The notes below the pieces were generated by a model. That model saw nothing but the letters and a program-made list of their open reading frames with translations, was not told the origin of the DNA and made no database searches. This document shows positions 61,385 to 64,000 of a stretch of 64,000 nt of DNA, in pieces. Source of the stretch: an uncultured Aquimarina sp. (GTDB taxonomy: Bacteria; Bacteroidota; Bacteroidia; Flavobacteriales; Flavobacteriaceae); contig CANMLW010000002.1 in NCBI GenBank assembly GCA_947498705.1, positions 186,001 to 250,000 of the forward strand, read 5' to 3'. Within the stretch, counting starts at the first letter, position 1. Each line of letters starts with the position of its first letter. The translations under genes and the position numbers were made by a program.

Positions 61385-62713
61385 TTAGGATAACAACGGT
61401 AAAAATTTTGCTCTAAATTTAATGATAAGTGCTGCACCCCTAAAAAGTGCCCAAACGGCAAATGCAATCCATATTCCGTAAAGTTTTAGATCAAAGAAAT
61501 TACAGAGATAAAGCGTTGGGATAAACCCTAGAAATGTTGCTCCCATAAGCACATTTCTTAGATATCCCATTTCTCCCAGGCCTTTAAATACTCCGTCAAA
61601 TACAAAAGCACAACCATTTATGGGTTGTACGATTAGAACGATAAAGAAAATACTATAGAATGCATCTAATACTTCAGCTTCATTTGTAAATACTTTTCCG
61701 ATGCTATCATAAAATAAAAATCCAAAGAGTGCTAGTATCAAACTTACTCCAACCCCATACGTACTTACTCGTTTGCCCAATTTCCATAAAGAATTATAAT
61801 CTTTTGCCCCCAAAAGTTTACCACTTAATATATTACCGGCACCCCCATATCCATCTATAAAAAAGGCGGTGAACATCCAGATATTCATAGCGATGGTATA
61901 AGCTGCAATATATTTGTCTCCATATTCTGTGGCGTTTGCTGTTGCAAAATACAAAGCTGTATTTAATGCGATAGCCCTTATAAATAGGTTAAGGCTCATG
62001 GTTATTAATCTGCCTAATTCCTTATTTAACGGAAAACGTAACTTAAGACTTACATTGGTTTTGATTAGCAATAATATAAAAACAATAATTGCCATTAGCA
62101 GTTGCGAAATCAGGCTTGCCCAGGCAGCCCCTGTAATTCCCATGGGAGATAGAATACCCTCAATACCATATACCAAAACATAATCTAAAATAATATTGGT
62201 TACAGCCCCAATAATGGCTACCACCATTGGCCAGAATGTATTTTGTAGCCCTCTAAAAATGCCAAAAACAGCAAAAGTGAATAAGGTGAGCGGAAATCCC
62301 CACACCCGAATATCATAATATTGTACACAATATTCTAGGATCAACCCAGAAGCATTGTAGAGTTTAAAAATTTCTTCAACAAAAAAAATGGTAGAAATCA
62401 ATACCAGGATACTAAGACTTACATTAAAAAAAATTGCTTGTGCCGGCAGTGTTTCTACCTCTTCAATTTTACCAGCTCCCAGATATTGAGAGATAATAGC
62501 CGATATGGCACTTCGGGTTTGGCCCAGAATCCAAATCAGTGCAGATAAAAAGGAGCCTACAATTCCGACGGCAGCCAGAGACTCAGTGCCATAGTTTGGT
62601 ATATTACCAACGATTGCTGTATCTGTAATAGAAAGCAATGGTTCTGCGATACCGGCAATGATGGCCGGGATAGCAAGGCGATTTATATTTTTAAAACTTA
62701 TGGCACTATTCAT
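61385..62713 (-). CDS. MATE family efflux transporter (DinF-like)
   Basis: 442 residues with about 12 membrane segments. NRLAIPAIIAGIAEPLLSIT, DTAIVGNI and SAIISQYLGAGKIEEVETLP are typical of MATE exporters driven by sodium or protons. It overlaps the GNAT gene by 4 bp. Substrate unknown; homologues export drugs or metabolites. Confidence 0.92.
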   Translation of the reverse strand: MNSAISFKNINRLAIPAIIAGIAEPLLSITDTAIVGNIPNYGTESLAAVGIVGSFLSALIWILGQTRSAISAIISQYLGAGKIEEVETLPAQAIFFNVSLSILVLISTIFFVEEIFKLYNASGLILEYCVQYYDIRVWGFPLTLFTFAVFGIFRGLQNTFWPMVVAIIGAVTNIILDYVLVYGIEGILSPMGITGAAWASLISQLLMAIIVFILLLIKTNVSLKLRFPLNKELGRLITMSLNLFIRAIALNTALYFATANATEYGDKYIAAYTIAMNIWMFTAFFIDGYGGAGNILSGKLLGAKDYNSLWKLGKRVSTYGVGVSLILALFGFLFYDSIGKVFTNEAEVLDAFYSIFFIVLIVQPINGCAFVFDGVFKGLGEMGYLRNVLMGATFLGFIPTLYLCNFFDLKLYGIWIAFAVWALFRGAALIIKFRAKFLPLLS

Positions 62714-63210
62714 AATACAAGTTCATAACAATAAAAAGGAGCATCACTTTGCTTAGGAAAATAGATATTCCCTAAACGTTGATACCCTCGTTTTTCGTAA
62801 AACTGTTGGTTTTTTTGATTTTTACTAAACGTATCTAATCGCACAGATTGATACTGATGTTGTCGTGCATAAGTTTCTGCAAAATTCATCAGTTTTTTTG
62901 CATACCCCATAGACCAGTAGTCTGGGTGTACGGCTACGCGGTGCACATATAGATTTTGTGTATTGCTGGTAAGCCATTTTATAGGAAGATATTCTTCGTC
63001 GATTACTTCGGTAAGTACTATTATTGCAATAATACTATCAGCTTCTTTTAGCATATACAGTTCTTGTAGTTCTATGTCTTTTATAAAACGTTCTCGCGTA
63101 GGATAGTGTTCATTCCACTGGTAAATACCATTAGCTATCATAGCTTTTGCACAAGCCTGTGTAAGATTGTGAATAGCATCCAGATCAGATAATTGTGCTT
63201 TTAGAATCAT
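62710..63210 (-). CDS. GNAT family N-acetyltransferase
   Basis: 166 residues. Acetyl-CoA binding segment LYVHRVAVHPDYWSMGYAKK (motif A), then VRLDTFSKNQKNQQFYEKRG (motif B). Substrate unknown. First gene of a two-gene unit with the MATE transporter, so it may modify what the transporter exports. A TATTTTTG box lies at 63235-63228. Confidence 0.9.
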   Translation of the reverse strand: MILKAQLSDLDAIHNLTQACAKAMIANGIYQWNEHYPTRERFIKDIELQELYMLKEADSIIAIIVLTEVIDEEYLPIKWLTSNTQNLYVHRVAVHPDYWSMGYAKKLMNFAETYARQHQYQSVRLDTFSKNQKNQQFYEKRGYQRLGNIYFPKQSDAPFYCYELVL

Positions 63211-63340
63211 GTGTTTTTTGCAAGTGTCAAAAATACTAATTAATTGGTCCAGACGTTGGATTTATACAGTTAAAAATTGAAACCAGAACTTAAAATAAGT
63301 GGTAAAAAATGAAATGCGAATATTTCTGTCTAAATATTAT

Positions 63341-63369
63341 TTTGTAAAAGTTCTAAAGTTGTAATTTTG
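63341..63369 (+). promoter_or_regulatory. Putative promoter of the universal stress protein gene
   Basis: TTTG (63341-63344), 17-nt spacer, TAATTTTG (63362-63369); spacer 2 nt short of the consensus. The start codon is 27 nt downstream. Confidence 0.5.
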
Positions 63370-63395
63370 CCCAGATATTATAGAATTAAAACCAG

Positions 63396-64000
63396 ATGAA
63401 GAATATATTGATTCCTTTAGGGTTATCAGAAAGTAAGGTGCGTACAGCAAGGCTACAATATGCTATAGATTTTGCAAAAGAACTGAATGCAAAAGTATAT
63501 GCTGTAGAAGTTTTTAAAGAATTACCAAGATCAGGAAGCCTTCCTTCGGTAAATCAAGCGTTAAAAGGAATCGCAGCTTCCTGGATCGAGGAAGAAATAA
63601 CCAAAGTAGATACAAAAGGAGTCGAAGTAATTCCATTGGTTTTTGAAGAAGAACTTCTAGAGGCTATCCCAAAATTTAATTTAAAACATTCGATAGATTT
63701 ACTGGTTTTGGGAGCAGAAGTACATGATATCAAAGAACCTTGTTTTTTGGGAGAAACTACAGGAGGATTGGTAAAAAAGACAGAAATCCCGGTGCTTATT
63801 ATTCCGCAGATGTATACGTTCAAACCTATTCATAAAATATTGATGGCTGTAAAATCTGGGACGGTAAAAAAGAAAAATTCATTGACCCCAATAAAAGAAA
63901 TTTTAAGTACTTTTGGATCCGAAGTAAAGTTGCTTCAGGTAAAAACGGCAGAACAGTTACCAGAAGATTCTGAGTTTACAAAGGATTTGGGAGAGATCGT
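63396..64000 (+). CDS. Universal stress protein (3' end beyond window)
   Basis: Frame from ATG 63396 to the right edge, about 201 residues so far. It begins MKNILIPLGLSESKVRTARL, with KELNAKVYAVEVF and LLVLGAEVHDIKEPCFLGET and GGLVKKTEIPVLIIPQMY, the Rossmann-like UspA fold; a second domain starts at HKILMAVKSGTVKKKNSL. This is the tandem two-domain form usual in Bacteroidota (about 275 residues). It binds nucleotides and helps survive stress; details unknown. Confidence 0.88.
   Translation, partial: MKNILIPLGLSESKVRTARLQYAIDFAKELNAKVYAVEVFKELPRSGSLPSVNQALKGIAASWIEEEITKVDTKGVEVIPLVFEEELLEAIPKFNLKHSIDLLVLGAEVHDIKEPCFLGETTGGLVKKTEIPVLIIPQMYTFKPIHKILMAVKSGTVKKKNSLTPIKEILSTFGSEVKLLQVKTAEQLPEDSEFTKDLGEI

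Overview
The window is a chromosomal segment of a flavobacterium (phylum Bacteroidota, family Flavobacteriaceae; an Aquimarina-like marine genus is a plausible guess from gene content, not proven). Evidence: AT-rich DNA, almost no Shine-Dalgarno signals, promoters of the Bacteroidota TTTG-N19-TAnnTTTG type (best upstream of ompA), type IX secretion sorting domain, IPExxxVDY protein, CbiET/CobJ-CbiC fusions, grasp-with-spasm RiPP genes and choice-of-anchor B lipoproteins.

Layout. 1-2666: a TPR-CHAT protein running off the left edge. 2667-3840: repeat-rich DNA around a small GIY-YIG nuclease that is flanked by ~110-bp imperfect direct repeats. 3841-15331: a leftward cobalamin (B12) cluster in the order CobW, PduO adenosyltransferase, CobI, CobJ-CbiC fusion, BluB, CbiET fusion, CbiG-CbiF fusion, CobK. 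It is interrupted by a sugar epimerase/glycosyltransferase pair and by palindromic repeats. 15619-20114: secreted hypothetical protein, then a small His/Cys/Asp-rich protein, a TonB receptor and a lipoprotein forming an outer-membrane uptake unit. 20223-28233: AddB-like and AddA-like repair nuclease-helicase genes flanking an OmpA/TSP3 protein. 28466-32909: superoxide dismutase, PurF, PfkB kinase, START-domain protein.

33091-37133 is the most unusual region. About 4 kb holding a grasp-with-spasm peptide-modification locus (precursor, ATP-grasp ligase, an 82-aa unknown, a SPASM protein without the radical-SAM CxxxCxxC motif) plus a DUF6624-like lipoprotein lies between the 3' end of rnhA and a second 47-bp near-identical copy of that 3' end. 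This looks like the footprint of an insertion at the rnhA 3' end, with no integrase left.

37086-43073 is core metabolism: rnhA, purN, then acpP-fabF-rnc, an IPExxxVDY protein and pyk. A terminator-like hairpin lies inside the rnc 5' coding region. 43175-51569: two tandem LVIVD-repeat lipoproteins, thiL, a zinc-ribbon protein, a hydrolase, BrnQ, a di-haem peroxidase and a VOC protein. 51794-64000: a GEVED/PKD T9SS cargo protein, aminopeptidase P, a glycine-rich membrane protein, a large BNR/sortilin-type secreted protein, a PAS histidine kinase with response regulator, MATE transporter, GNAT acetyltransferase and a universal stress protein cut by the right edge. I see no rRNA, tRNA, CRISPR array, intact insertion sequence or cobalamin riboswitch.
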